This document shows positions 53,968-64,000 of a stretch of DNA of 64,000 bases, piece by piece. A model generated the notes under the pieces. It had not been told where the DNA came from, ran no database searches, and saw only the letters and a list, made by a program, of their open reading frames with translations. This stretch comes from Humulus lupulus (lineage: Eukaryota > Streptophyta > Magnoliopsida > Rosales > Cannabaceae): positions 79,859,696 to 79,923,695 of the forward strand of contig NC_084801.1 in assembly GCF_963169125.1 (NCBI RefSeq). The letters are read 5' to 3'. Each line of letters opens with the position of its first letter. Positions within the stretch are counted from its first letter, which is position 1. Made by a program: the position numbers and the translations under genes.

Positions 53968-54239
53968 TTTGAGACGGCACGAAGGAAATGATTTATGACC
54001 CGACTTATGATTCAGTTAGTTTTTTTTATGATTTACCAAGTCATAAATGTTTCCGTTATGTATTCTCTAAATCATTTTCCAACATAAGGGACTTGTGTAA
54101 TACACATTTATAAAGTTTTTTGTGATTGTGAGTTGTTAGCAATCAAAATCCTATTTTATAACACTGGATTCCAGTAAAATAGATTCTCAATTACCTTAGA
54201 AAAATGAGAGATTATATGTTTGTATATTCAGGAGTGAGT
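53968..54239. other. Unassigned sequence right of the gap
   Basis: AT-rich, no ORF or repeat recognised. Confidence 0.4.
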
Positions 54240-54680
54240 TAAACCTTACTAGATACACTGATTATGATTTTCAAATAGACAATATTCACTCCTCTTGGTG
54301 GAGGAATTGTAGTCGGGATAAGTATTAAACAATCTAGTATTGCAGATTCAACTATGGAAGCCGAGTATCCAGTATTGCAGTTTGGTTGAGGAAGTTCTAT
54401 ACTAATATGGAAGTAGTTCCACATATGGATAAGCCACGAATCTTGTACTGTGACAACAGTGTCAGTAGCTAAATCCAAAGAACCTAGAAGTCACAAGAGA
54501 GGAAAGCATATAGAAAGGAAATACCATCAGGCTAGAGAGATTGTGCACGGAGGTGATGTGACTGTTTAGATAGTGTCAGAACAAAACCTGCTGAACCCGT
54601 TTACCAAGACACTTCCTACAAAGTCATTTATGGGTCATATATGCAACATAGGATTAAGGGAGATATAGTTGGTTTTTATT
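54240..54680 (+). pseudogene. Copia RNase H remnant
   Basis: Across frames one reads STMEAEY, EEVLY, LYCDNSVSVAKSKEPRSHKR, GKHIERKYHQAREIVHGGDV, and NPFTKTLPTKSFMGH, the end of a copia RNase H. The older purine tract and LTR of this copy appear only after 56590, so the piece between is an insertion. Confidence 0.8.
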
Positions 54681-54682
54681 GA

Positions 54683-56572
54683 TCAAATCAGAGATTATAC
54701 GCAGCAGAACAACAATCAAATTGTTAATTTAATCCCATAAGATTTCTAGATCTACTTCTTCACATGCATATATATATTGAATCAAAGACATGAATAGAAA
54801 AATTACCTCAGGTCCTTCCTTGCTGCTATCTTTTTGTATGGCTAAATCCTTGAGATCTCACACCAAGATCTTCCAAAATGTTCTCAGCACACAAAGAACG
54901 AGTGTGGGCTCGCTATACAAACAATAGGCAAAAAACTATTTATCAGATGTTCTCAACACATGAGATCTGATAAAGTTTGGACCTAGGTTTTATGAAGAAC
55001 AGTGACTTTTGTTTGTGTCACTATTCTCTTTCTCTGAGAGAGATTTCTAGATATTTTTCTATCCCTGAAAAATTACTTTATGAGAAATTGATATCCTATA
55101 TTTAATATATCCAATATATTAAAAATAAAATCTTAGTTATTTTAAACAATTTGAAAATAACTAATCAGTTATCAGATTTTTGTTTAAATAATAATATTTT
55201 AATCAAATTACAATATCTCATTATTTATTTAATATTTAAATAACTAAAATTGTGGAACCTAGAAACTGATTACAGTCTCTTATGCGTGTAGCACAGTGAC
55301 TGTGCACTGTGCTACACGTGTACCGCATGCCAATGATGACATGTGATTTTTCCACATTTTTATTATTATTTAAATACTAAAAATCTCAAAAATAAATTAA
55401 TTCAAGATGAATTATATATTTTTTTAAATCAATAATTAATTAATTACATATAATTAAACAATAATTATGTTTGATATATAGAAAATATATTTTACTTATC
55501 ACATAAGCCATTTTTGCCCATTTTTGTATTTACCTTTGTCAGTGATTGTTTGAGCCATTTCGGGGACCATAGACCTAGAACATTAAGCTCCAATAAATAA
55601 ATTAAATAATTAAACTCTTTAATTATAATAGTTAATTTATTAATTCTGATATTACTCCACTATAAATTGAGAATTGCACTCTTTATGTTATAGATATACT
55701 TTTACAGAAATCTTTTCTTAAGTCGTCCATTGATATAACCATCTTACAATAGTTCAACCCTCTAATTAATTAGTTCATAAATTAGAATGGAAGAATTACC
55801 ATTTTACATTTCTAATTTACTTCTTATTCCTTAAGTACCATTAATTTACTAGTGAATAATTAATCTATAATCTAATTATAGATTTGAGCTCAAAATCATT
55901 CAGTTCCAGAATTAACCCTTAAGAGAACTAATATACAATCTGTTAGAAAAGATTAGATTCCGTATTGTTGATACATGTTCCCAGCCATCCATGATATTAA
56001 ATCTCCAAAACAAAAGTCATTAGCCTCATTCTTTGAAGAGACCTTAACGAATGAATCAAAAGATTTAATAAACATGAACAAGAGTTCATGAACACTCAGG
56101 ATTTAGGTTGATCTATAAATGATCATCAGTTATGATATGAATTACAAGTCTTTATTGTTAAATAGTTTTTGGATAAAGACTTTAATTCATATCGGTCCAT
56201 GTCATATATAATCATATTATATAAAGCACATTTACCGAGATGTCTTACCACATCAATAATCCGAATCTAGATTATTTGTATCATTGCGATACTCAGTAAA
56301 CTGTACTTACAACTCCAATTAAAGAATTCCATAACTTTGATTTGTTGTTGTTGACTATTTTTATTCATTCATGTGATCTTAATTCTCTCGTACTAATACA
56401 AGATCACATCCTCAATAATGAATATGGAATTTTTCTGATATTTACAAAATTATTCAAACAATAATTTAACAATCTAAATATAACAACAATAATAATCCAT
56501 TGTATTTATTTATTCACAGAAAAAAAAACAAATGTCTTTTACATGCTTTTAGGACACACTCCTAATAGATAT
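54683..56572 (-). repeat. Long copia-type LTR, minus orientation (about 1.9 kb)
   Basis: Reverse strand starts near 56572 with TATTAGGAGTGTGTCC (TG end apparently mutated) and CTAAAAGCATGTAAAAGACA, which resembles the LTR at 56603, and ends near 54683 with TGTTCTGCTGCGTATAATC. It separates the RNase H remnant from its LTR. Contains a perfect 14-bp hairpin at 55285-55318. Borders approximate. Confidence 0.6.
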
Positions 56573-56602
56573 ATCATTTGCTTTAAGGATAAGTGGGAGA
56601 TT

Positions 56603-56785
56603 GTTATGATTAATGCCCTAAAAGCATGTAAAGACATTTTATTGATTTAAACAAAAGTACAATTTCATTATATTTGAAAGTTTTGATTATTGTTTGAATT
56701 AATTATATACTAATATCAAGAGAATTTTTTATTTATTCATGAGAATATGATCATGTATTAGTACAAGAGAATTAAGATCATATAT
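56603..56785 (+). repeat. 3' LTR start of the copia remnant
   Basis: After AAGTGGGAGAT comes TGTTATGATTAATGCCC, a typical copia LTR start. It is cut at 56785 by the next LTR. Confidence 0.65.
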
Positions 56786-58253
56786 TGTTGCGAAATTTCT
56801 TAAGTGTGCAAGTGTACACAATCGCTAACAAGTAATATAATGAAAGTAATTTTTATCGTCTCCTCAAGGATTGTTCAAACAAAAATTGTAAAAATCAACA
56901 CCAAACAATTTGGGGTACAAATAATTTCTGATGATTCAATTAATTGAAACTAAAAGACTAAATGAAATAATTAAAATATACCTTTAAAACTAAAGCTACG
57001 AAATGATAATTTGTGATTAATATTATGATAAAAGTTCTAATTTTCACTTCAACCCCTATTGTTGTAAGAAAATTCAAAGCAACAATTTACTCTTGTAACT
57101 AAGATTTGAACAATTGTTCATGCCATTTTTCCAAATGCACATGTTACAGTTCTCATAATTAAATCCACATATTTCTATGTAATTCCAATTTCAAGAACAC
57201 CAATTCAAGCCTAAATCTTACAAGTTTGCAAGGTGAATAAATTATTCCTAATTATCCACTAATCAATAACAAAATTATCAAACATGCATCATTCAAGCAT
57301 TTCCACCAATTTTAATCCTTCCGGAATTAAAACTAGCTTGTTTCTCACATAAGTTCATCATTCTCAAGGAAGAGTTTGCACAATAAATATAGCTTAAATG
57401 AACAAGAGAAAAATTGTATTAAACATTCAACACTTTGGGGTTAAATACAAATTAGGGTTCATCAATATCCCTAACACAAACAAATTAGCTCATAATCCAA
57501 ATACCCAAATCACCACAATATATATTCAACATTATCTCAAGAGTTCAAGATGTAAAAAATAAAATTATAGAAAAAGAGAGTTTAGAAAGATAAGCCAAAA
57601 TGATAGAAATCTTCTATTCTTTGTCATCTAACTCTTCTTCTTCTTCTAACTTCCTTCTCCTAGGTTTTTCCTCCTTTTCTTGGTGTTTTTCAGCTCAAAA
57701 ATGCAAACAAAAAATGGTCTCTGATGGTGTTGGGCGGCTGGGTCTTTGTTGAAGATAATCCCTTCTCTCTCTAGGGTTTCAAATATGGGTATAAACCATT
57801 TTCTTTTTCTTCTACACGTGGGGACCACTCTTTACTCCAAAAATGTCAGCTCCTTTTCACCTCATCCTCCCACTATTCAAGTCACTCCACCTCATTTAAT
57901 CATTTGTCAAGTGTGCAAACTTTATGTTGCTAGCTGCATACACTTTGCTGCAACAAAGTTGACTAATGCTACAACAAAGTGCTAGAATTTTAGCTCCAAG
58001 ATAATTTCTTTGCACATTTTTCACAAAGCTTTCCAAGCATCCTTTCTTTTTGCCTTCAAAATAGATACCACATTTTTTTAGAACATAATCCCATTATTTT
58101 CCGACAAGATTTATCATTATTTAAAATAAAATATACAAACAAAATTAAAAGACGAAATGACTAAAACCACATAATAACAACACAAATACTATATTTCACT
58201 TAAATTTTTAAGTTCAACAGCTCAATTAATAACTCCGAAATATAGAGTTATCA
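56786..58253 (-). repeat. Athila-like gypsy LTR, minus orientation (1468 bp)
   Basis: Plus strand begins TGTTGCGAAATTTC and ends GAGTTATCA. It is followed by the reverse of a polypurine tract (AAGTTTGGGGG at 58256-58266), so this is the 3' LTR of a minus-strand element. Lineage is inferred only from the tract and general look. Confidence 0.65.
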
Positions 58254-58894
58254 TACCCCCAAACTTAAATCATTGCTCGGCTCGAGTGATGAATCTAAAA
58301 GAAAAGAAAAGAAACAAAGAAATCCAACTCAACACAAGACACCCACACACAAAACCACAATTTAAGAAGACACAAACACACCACACAACTATAACAGACA
58401 CAACCAACAACACAAAGACTCAAAATAAAACAACAATAGGAATCAATTTGGAAATTGTCATATCAAAGTGAGAATATAACTCTCAAATCAGGGATTCAAA
58501 AGATAACTCAAGTGTATATGCAAGTCAAGTTCCTCAAGTATTAAGATGCTAACCCAACCAAACTTTCAATATGACCCCAATTAGTGCACAAATAGCTCTT
58601 CCCAATCAACCTCTCTCCCCTAGACTAAGTTAAGCAGCAATCCTCAGGTTTAATTCATGCTTTCATGTGTTGAACTCATTAATCTCTCTCCACTAATGTA
58701 GTCGACAAAGTGATTTAGATCAATAGGTCTTTACATGGTTGTAATGTAGGCTAGGCTAAGGGCATGGATTAAGATAGATTTTGTAGGCTAAAACCTTAAA
58801 ACCTAGCTTGCCTTGGACCTAATGAATGCATTATCCTCTATCCATTACAAGTGAACTCACCCCCCCAACTCACTCAATAACACTCAATTCCCTC
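58254..58894 (-). other. 3' untranslated internal part of that gypsy element
   Basis: Low-complexity A/C-rich sequence next to the purine tract; only chance ORFs. The coding part is absent, because another LTR starts at 58895. Confidence 0.5.
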
Positions 58895-60252
58895 TGTTGA
58901 CGATGAGAACTCATCAACGATGTTAGGTCGGAAAACTCAAAGGTTAGTAAGAAGATAACTAAGTAAGAACTTAGAATAAACTTGAGGAAAAATAAGTGCA
59001 GATCAACAATGAGTAAACATTCGTATATTGCCTAATTTCATGGGTATACAAAGAATTTTCCAACCCCCTTCAATGATGAAGTGAGGCCCTATTTATAGGT
59101 GAGCTCTAATGGCTCTTGGTACATTGTGGTCCCGAAGAGACAAGGAGTTGCATATCCAAGTTGCAGGTGGTAGTGGTGTTGGAGGAGTGGTGGTCAGCTC
59201 CAGTATATGTCAAAGGTCAACAAAAGTACTCTGACCTTGGTACCGTGTCATACCTCCACTACTTGTCAGGTACGTACATCATACACGTGCTTGGGGAGTC
59301 CTTACTATATACCATTCTAATACTGCCACTACTTGTCTGGCATGGGCATCATATCCATACTATAACTCCTCTTGGTTGGTAAGTGCATTCCGTACCTATT
59401 CTAACTTCATACCGAATTCTTGTGAGGTCTTCCCTAACCTTCCTCGAATGCATGTTCAAGAGGTCCTTGACTCTACATCTTGTGAGACCCACAGGGGAGA
59501 ATGTGCCCCGTTGTTGGTGCTTATCTCAAGTAGGGAGATAAGGCCTCTTCAATAAGAGTTGTGCGCATATGTGATGAGACATGACACATTGTATGCACAC
59601 TAGGGACGAGATGCATAGGCATTACTTGGCACTTTCAACAAGGCAACTTGGTGCCTATGCACGAGACGGAGGGTCTCACAAGGCGGGGTTATGGCTTCGC
59701 GAGGCGCAATGCAGCTGGGTGCACATGCACGAGACGGAGGGTCTCGCGAGGCAGGGGTCGTGGCTTCGCAAGGTGCGATGCAGCTGGGTGCACATTCATG
59801 AGACGAAGGGTCTCACGAGGTGGGGGTCGTGGCTTCGCGAGGCACAAGGTAGCTGGGTGCATATGCGCGAGATGGAGGGTCTAGCGAGGCCGGGGTCATG
59901 GCTTGGCAATGTGCGAGGTAGCAGGTGCATATGCGTGAGACGGAGGGTTTCGCGAGGCGGGGCTGTGGCTTCGTGAGGCGTGATGCAGCTAGGTGCATAT
60001 GTGCGAGACAGAGGGTCTTGCGAGTGTGCGGTGCGGGCATGTCCAGGATTTTGTGACAATGCAACCAAGATTGTGAGGGGCGAAGGTTTCATCATTTGAC
60101 CCATGGTCTCCCGGGACTACCTCGGGATTGTGTTACGTTTTCTTTGGCATCCATAGAGGTCATCTTGCACAATGAGGCCCATACTTACCATCTTGCTTGG
60201 TTCGTTGAGTTCCTCGAAACCTACAAAATGAATTTTTCTTGGCTCATAAAGG
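58895..60252 (-). repeat. LTR-like sequence with internal 68-69-bp repeats
   Basis: Begins TGTTGACGATGAG, i.e. ...CGTCAACA at the LTR end on the minus strand, with a minus-strand TATA box (plus 59090-59097). CCCTC occurs both just before 58895 and at 60253-60257, which may be a target duplication, but the right end lacks CA. Borders therefore tentative. Confidence 0.5.
59663..60040. repeat. Six-copy 68-69-bp tandem repeat
   Basis: The motif 'gagacggagggtct' and variants starts at 59663, 59731, 59800, 59869, 59937 and 60005. Each unit goes on with 'gcgaggc', 'gtggcttcgcgagg' and 'gcagctgggtgca'. GC-rich against an AT-rich surrounding. Confidence 0.9.
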
Positions 60253-60361
60253 CCCTCTATAGCGTCCCAAATTTGCTAATAAGGCTTAGGGCCTTAATTA
60301 GCATGCCCAGAGGGCAATAAGTGATTTATTATTATAATATGTGAATTTTGATGAGTATGTG

Positions 60362-62535
60362 TGTAACGACCCAAATACGCTAATAAGGCTTAAGGGTCTT
60401 GATTAGTGTGCCGGGAGGGCACTACTGGAATAATTGTGATTTAATGAGTAATTATATGTCTAATAATGTTTATATGATAATTGATTATATTATGTGGTAA
60501 TATGATATGTGATATATGTGAGAACCACATTATTATGTGGACAGGTTCGTTAAGCACGACTCAAGACGATTCTAGGGTCAGATAGTGGGAAAAGTCACAA
60601 CGGGGCTTAAGATATGACTTTGGAGAAGTCGGGGATAATTTTAGATAGCGGATAGTGATTTGGGTTATTGGGACATGAAAATAAATATATGGAGATATAT
60701 TTGAGGTTAGAATGTCTAGGCGGGAATAATGGGGGATTTTACCATTTTGGCCTCGGGGACGGTTCCAGCACCCCGAGCCTTGGGATTAACTTAATAGATG
60801 AGTTAGATATAAAGAAGCTTTTAGAAGAAAAACAAACCGACTAAACACTTAGGCTCAGCTCTCTTTCACGCTCAAGGGAAAACAAAGGGAAAAGAAAGCA
60901 CAGAGAACTTAAGGGGGAAACAAGCTGGAATTCTGAGATTTGTGGTGTGGATTTGGGGGTCTAGCTCAGGGATTTATCAAGCACTAAAACAGGGATAAGG
61001 TAAGCTCTTAATTTTCTTCTCTGTGGTTAGAATTCTGGATTTTGGTTAGGTGCTGAAACAAGTATAGTTTTGGTGTTTTAAGGCAGAGTTAAAGAAGGGA
61101 ACTTGGGAACTTAGCTTGGCCATAGCTTGGTGAAGTGATTGTACAGCAAAGATAGGTCTCAACTCCTGGTTTAGAGGTTTCAAATTGACTGGTTTAGAGG
61201 TTTCAAATTGAGTTTGAGTGGCTGGTTTGAGTGTTTGTAGCACTTGGGTTTCAGAAATTGAAAGGAGGAGATTAGAGTGTGTTAGGCTGTGTTACCTTGG
61301 GAATTATGTTGTTTAGATCATGTTAAAGAAGTTGGGAATTAATTGGTTAAGAGTTGGGAAGCTTTGGGATGGTTTAAGGTGAGGTTTCAGACTTAGAAAT
61401 GGTGTAAAATCTGGGTTCGAAGGGGAGGGATGCGACTCTGTTCTAGAGCGCTGCGGCCCTAGCATGCAAAGAAGCCAAGGAGGCTCGGCCAAGGGGGCGC
61501 GCCGCGGCGCCCAAGGCAAGGGCCGCGGCGCGTGTGTGGTTCAATGTGGGAGTAGGTTCTGTTTTGGGGAAGGGCCGCGGCTAGGCTTTGGGGGCCGCAG
61601 CCCTTGGTTGCACACATGAATTTTTGAGGGTTTTAAGCACGGGTGAGTGGTCTAGTGTGCTCGGGTTTGGTTTCACCACCGTGCTTGGTGGAATTAGGAG
61701 TCCTAGGAGTTAGTTTTGTAACTGGAAACCTATATTTGAGTGTTTATGAAACCCTATACTTTGGTTGTGGCTAGGTGATAAAAGCTTAGGCTCGGGAACG
61801 GATCGTGCTTGAGGGGTGTTGCTCGTAACTCGATAACCGTACAGACTAAAGGTAAGAAAACTGCACCTGGTTGAATATATGTGACGGGACTAAGGGCTCC
61901 CTATTGTAGATGCTTGAAAAGATGGTATTATGCCATGCAAGCCATTTAGTGAGCCAACGACCTAAGGGTGCCAAGGGTCTCACTAGCGCACAGGGCGCGG
62001 CTCGGCCACTGGTAGCCGAGGATAACTTAATATGCACTGAGCTCGGTTTAAGCAGGCCGGAGTCAGTGGGTTAAACAGAGGGTGCGGCCTAAGTCGTCGT
62101 CCCTGAATATTATGTGATATGAATACTATTTGTGATAGAATGTATCTTGTATTGGTTTGTATATGCTGAATATCTGTTGAGGATTATTTGATGAGAATAC
62201 ATGCTTACTGAACTCCTTGTCTGTTATCATTGTTTGAGTTATCTATGATGTTTTCTTGCTGGGCCTTGGCTCACGGGTGCTACGTGGTGCAGGTAAAGGC
62301 AAGGGCAAGTTAGATCAGCCCTGACTGGAGAGCTCAGCGAGCAGAATGTACATAGCCAGGTGCTCGGCCACCACGGTTGAGGTCTAGGCAAGGACGTGTA
62401 ACCTGGAGTTTGTCAGTTTTGCCTTAGTATGGCTAGTGGATACACTTATACTTTTGGGAGTCTGTAAACTTATTCTAATTTTGTTATCATATGGGATCCC
62501 ATGCTGTTATCCAGATTTCCGGATAGCGTTTAGAT
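60362..62535 (+). repeat. Long Tekay-like gypsy LTR, cut on the right
   Basis: Starts TGTAACGACCCAAATACGC and contains 'gctgggccttggctcacgg' and 'ctacgtggtgcaggtaaa', phrases I associate with Tekay/Del chromovirus LTRs. A GC-rich patch is at 61436-61610. A related start (AGCGTCCCAAATTTGC) lies at 60261, so the first ~105 bp exist twice. It is interrupted near 62535 by the next LTR. Confidence 0.6.
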
Positions 62536-63393
62536 TGATGACCTCGGGGAAGCAGAATTATCGATGTCTTTCACGGTAGGTGACCAGAGCTCGCGGATGG
62601 ACAGAAAGGCTTCGCCTCTCCTGTTTGATATCCGGATTACTCTGCCAAGCAAGCACAACACGGAAACTCGTTGACTCTCCCGGACTCCTGAAGGATACCC
62701 CTCGGGGAGGCCCCTTCCAGGAGAGGCCCTTCGAGTGGTCTCCGCGGAAACAGTTCCGTGCCTCGCACAGAACAAAACCGAACTGTCGAGTCCGGGAGAA
62801 GGCATATTTGGAATGATATTTGTCTGACACAGGATCCCGCCTGACACGCCCGTCAGGACAAAGCCGCACACATCCCAGCACGCCTAAGGGTACCTTTTCG
62901 CCTACTGTTCCGCTGACAACTTGGAAAAGACGGCTGACTTTGTGTGTTCCCCATACTTTCACGTAAATATACCCACATAGAGTCTTGTAGCCATGCGACT
63001 ACAGTAATTGTATCCCCTATTTATGGCTGGTGTAATTAAGACTCATGTACGTGGAGAAAAACCCTAATCCGAAACCCTAGCTATAAAGGCCCCTTCATTT
63101 TACAAGAAGAAGGAGGACGGAGAGATCACATAGCAAAAACTCTACCAAAATCTCTCTAGCTTCATCTTCTTCAAGAGAACCCGAGAGAAACATTGTGAGT
63201 GTGTGAAGTTCTTGTGCACCAGCCATCTTACTGTAACCTTTTCCAAGTATAATAACATCGACTCGTGGACTAGGGCTTGTTAACGCCTGAACCACGTAAA
63301 AACACTGTTTGTTTAGTTACATTTCAGTATTTCTACAGTTCTTATCTTTTTATTATTCTATTAGTTATTCGTTTCCGAAAAACTCGGTAAACA
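62536..63393 (+). repeat. 5' LTR of a second Tat-like gypsy element (about 858 bp)
   Basis: Ends GGTAAACA at 63393, directly before the conserved leader. The start is taken as TGATGACC (62536); 62539 is also possible. TATA box TATAAAGG at 63082-63089. No similarity seen to the 778-bp LTR apart from the ends. Confidence 0.75.
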
Positions 63394-63394
63394 T

Positions 63395-63415
63395 TTTGGT
63401 GCTTTCATTGAGAGC
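63395..63415 (+). other. Conserved leader / putative primer binding site
   Basis: TTTGGTGCTTTCATTGAG and onward, the same as in both Tat copies on the left. Confidence 0.65.
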
Positions 63416-63480
63416 TGTAGGAAGTTGTTAGTCAGCTCTTTTTCTGTGTACGTTTTTTGTATTCACTTCGTACTAAAGAG

Positions 63481-64000
63481 ATGGTGACTACGCGAAAATC
63501 CGCTGTTGACAAAAATGCTACGGTCAACCCCGATACCGTGATGGAAGATGTGGTGCAAAGCGAACCCTTAGACTACCAAGGTGAAGACCCGACATCCCGC
63601 CAGGATCAGGTCAGTACCGAAGATACAACATACTTAGAAGACGAAGAAGAGTATGTCCAAGACGGTTATTACAAGGACGGCTGCTACTATGAGAAGGACC
63701 CAGAATTGGTCCAAGTAGCCGAAGAACTGGTGGCCACTAAGGCCAAGCTTGCTGAGCAGGAGCGCGTCTCCGAAAGAATGCAACGCATGATGGAACGCCT
63801 CCAAAGTAAGTTCGGAGATCTAGGCGACTCGGACGAGGATACCTCTGTTCGAGGTGGTGCTGATGCCCCCATGCCGGATCCAGCCGCTGCTGGACCATCC
63901 AAAGCCGCCCCTAACAAGGGCAAAGAAAAAGTTGGAGAGCCTGTGCGCGCTGACGCCCCTGCACCTCCTAAAGGCGTGAATCACCAGGCCGACTGCCCCC
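63481..64000 (+). CDS. gag start of the second Tat-like element, partial
   Basis: Open from ATG at 63481 to the window edge (173 codons), starting MVTTRKSAVDKN; the first five residues match the other Tat gag. Acidic (EDEEEYVQDGYY), then a helical stretch (ELVATKAKLAEQERVSERM) likely to form a coiled coil, then Pro/Ala-rich. Gag core and later domains lie outside. Confidence 0.8.
   Translation, partial: MVTTRKSAVDKNATVNPDTVMEDVVQSEPLDYQGEDPTSRQDQVSTEDTTYLEDEEEYVQDGYYKDGCYYEKDPELVQVAEELVATKAKLAEQERVSERMQRMMERLQSKFGDLGDSDEDTSVRGGADAPMPDPAAAGPSKAAPNKGKEKVGEPVRADAPAPPKGVNHQADCP

Noticed and set aside
59581..59976. 131-codon ORF with repeated WVHMHETEGLAR-like units
   Set aside because: Produced by the 68-69-bp repeat; unit length is not a steady multiple of three and stops appear in neighbouring units.
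62530..62962. Minus-strand ORFs of 113-134 codons
   Set aside because: They lie in the LTR of the right-hand element and show no domain; GC-rich chance frames.
1..64000. tRNA, rRNA or microRNA genes
   Set aside because: None recognised by eye; the tRNA-like strings found are only retrotransposon primer sites.

Overview
The window is nuclear DNA of a flowering plant, most likely a eudicot. Spliced genes with GT-AG introns, plant-type Ty3/gypsy and Ty1/copia retrotransposons, an L1-type LINE and hairpin MITEs all point that way. Species cannot be read safely from the sequence. One 200-base run of N (53768-53967) marks an assembly gap.

Left part (1-21113). Two copies of one Tat-lineage Ty3/gypsy family lie in opposite orientation. 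Copy 1 (minus strand, 1-5094) runs off the left edge. Copy 2 (8388-21113) is complete: two 778-bp LTRs with only three differences seen, a 5-bp target duplication (CCATC), one long gag-pol frame broken by a single TGA, a 122-bp tandem array, and a four-exon gene on the opposite strand between pol and the 3' LTR. Between the copies are AT-rich DNA, an unrecognised 189-codon ORF and an LTR fragment.

Middle part (21114-53600). A broken copia element is split by a 1020-bp solo LTR. Next comes the only recognisable host gene: a minus-strand UDP-N-acetylglucosamine pyrophosphorylase (UAP) gene, with 14 coding exons spread over 53595-24736. Its reading frame closes exactly across all visible exons; the N-terminal exon is missing, probably in the N gap. 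A 16.7-kb intron (30069-46744) holds a copia element, a LINE, copia fragments and a Reina-like gypsy element that itself carries a younger copia copy (40628-44694, target duplication CTAGG). A 4.7-kb intron (48582-53297) holds another decayed copia. Smaller introns hold hairpin MITEs.

Right part (53968-64000). This is layered LTR material: a copia RNase H remnant cut by a minus-oriented LTR, an Athila-like LTR, an LTR with 68-69-bp internal repeats, a Tekay-like LTR, and finally the LTR, leader and gag start of a second Tat-like element running off the right edge.

The genes do not form a pathway. UAP makes UDP-GlcNAc for glycans, GPI anchors and protein O-GlcNAc; everything else is mobile-element content. 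The most unusual content is the spliced antisense gene of copy 2, the paired frameshift in UAP, and a copia insertion 10 nt from a UAP splice donor.
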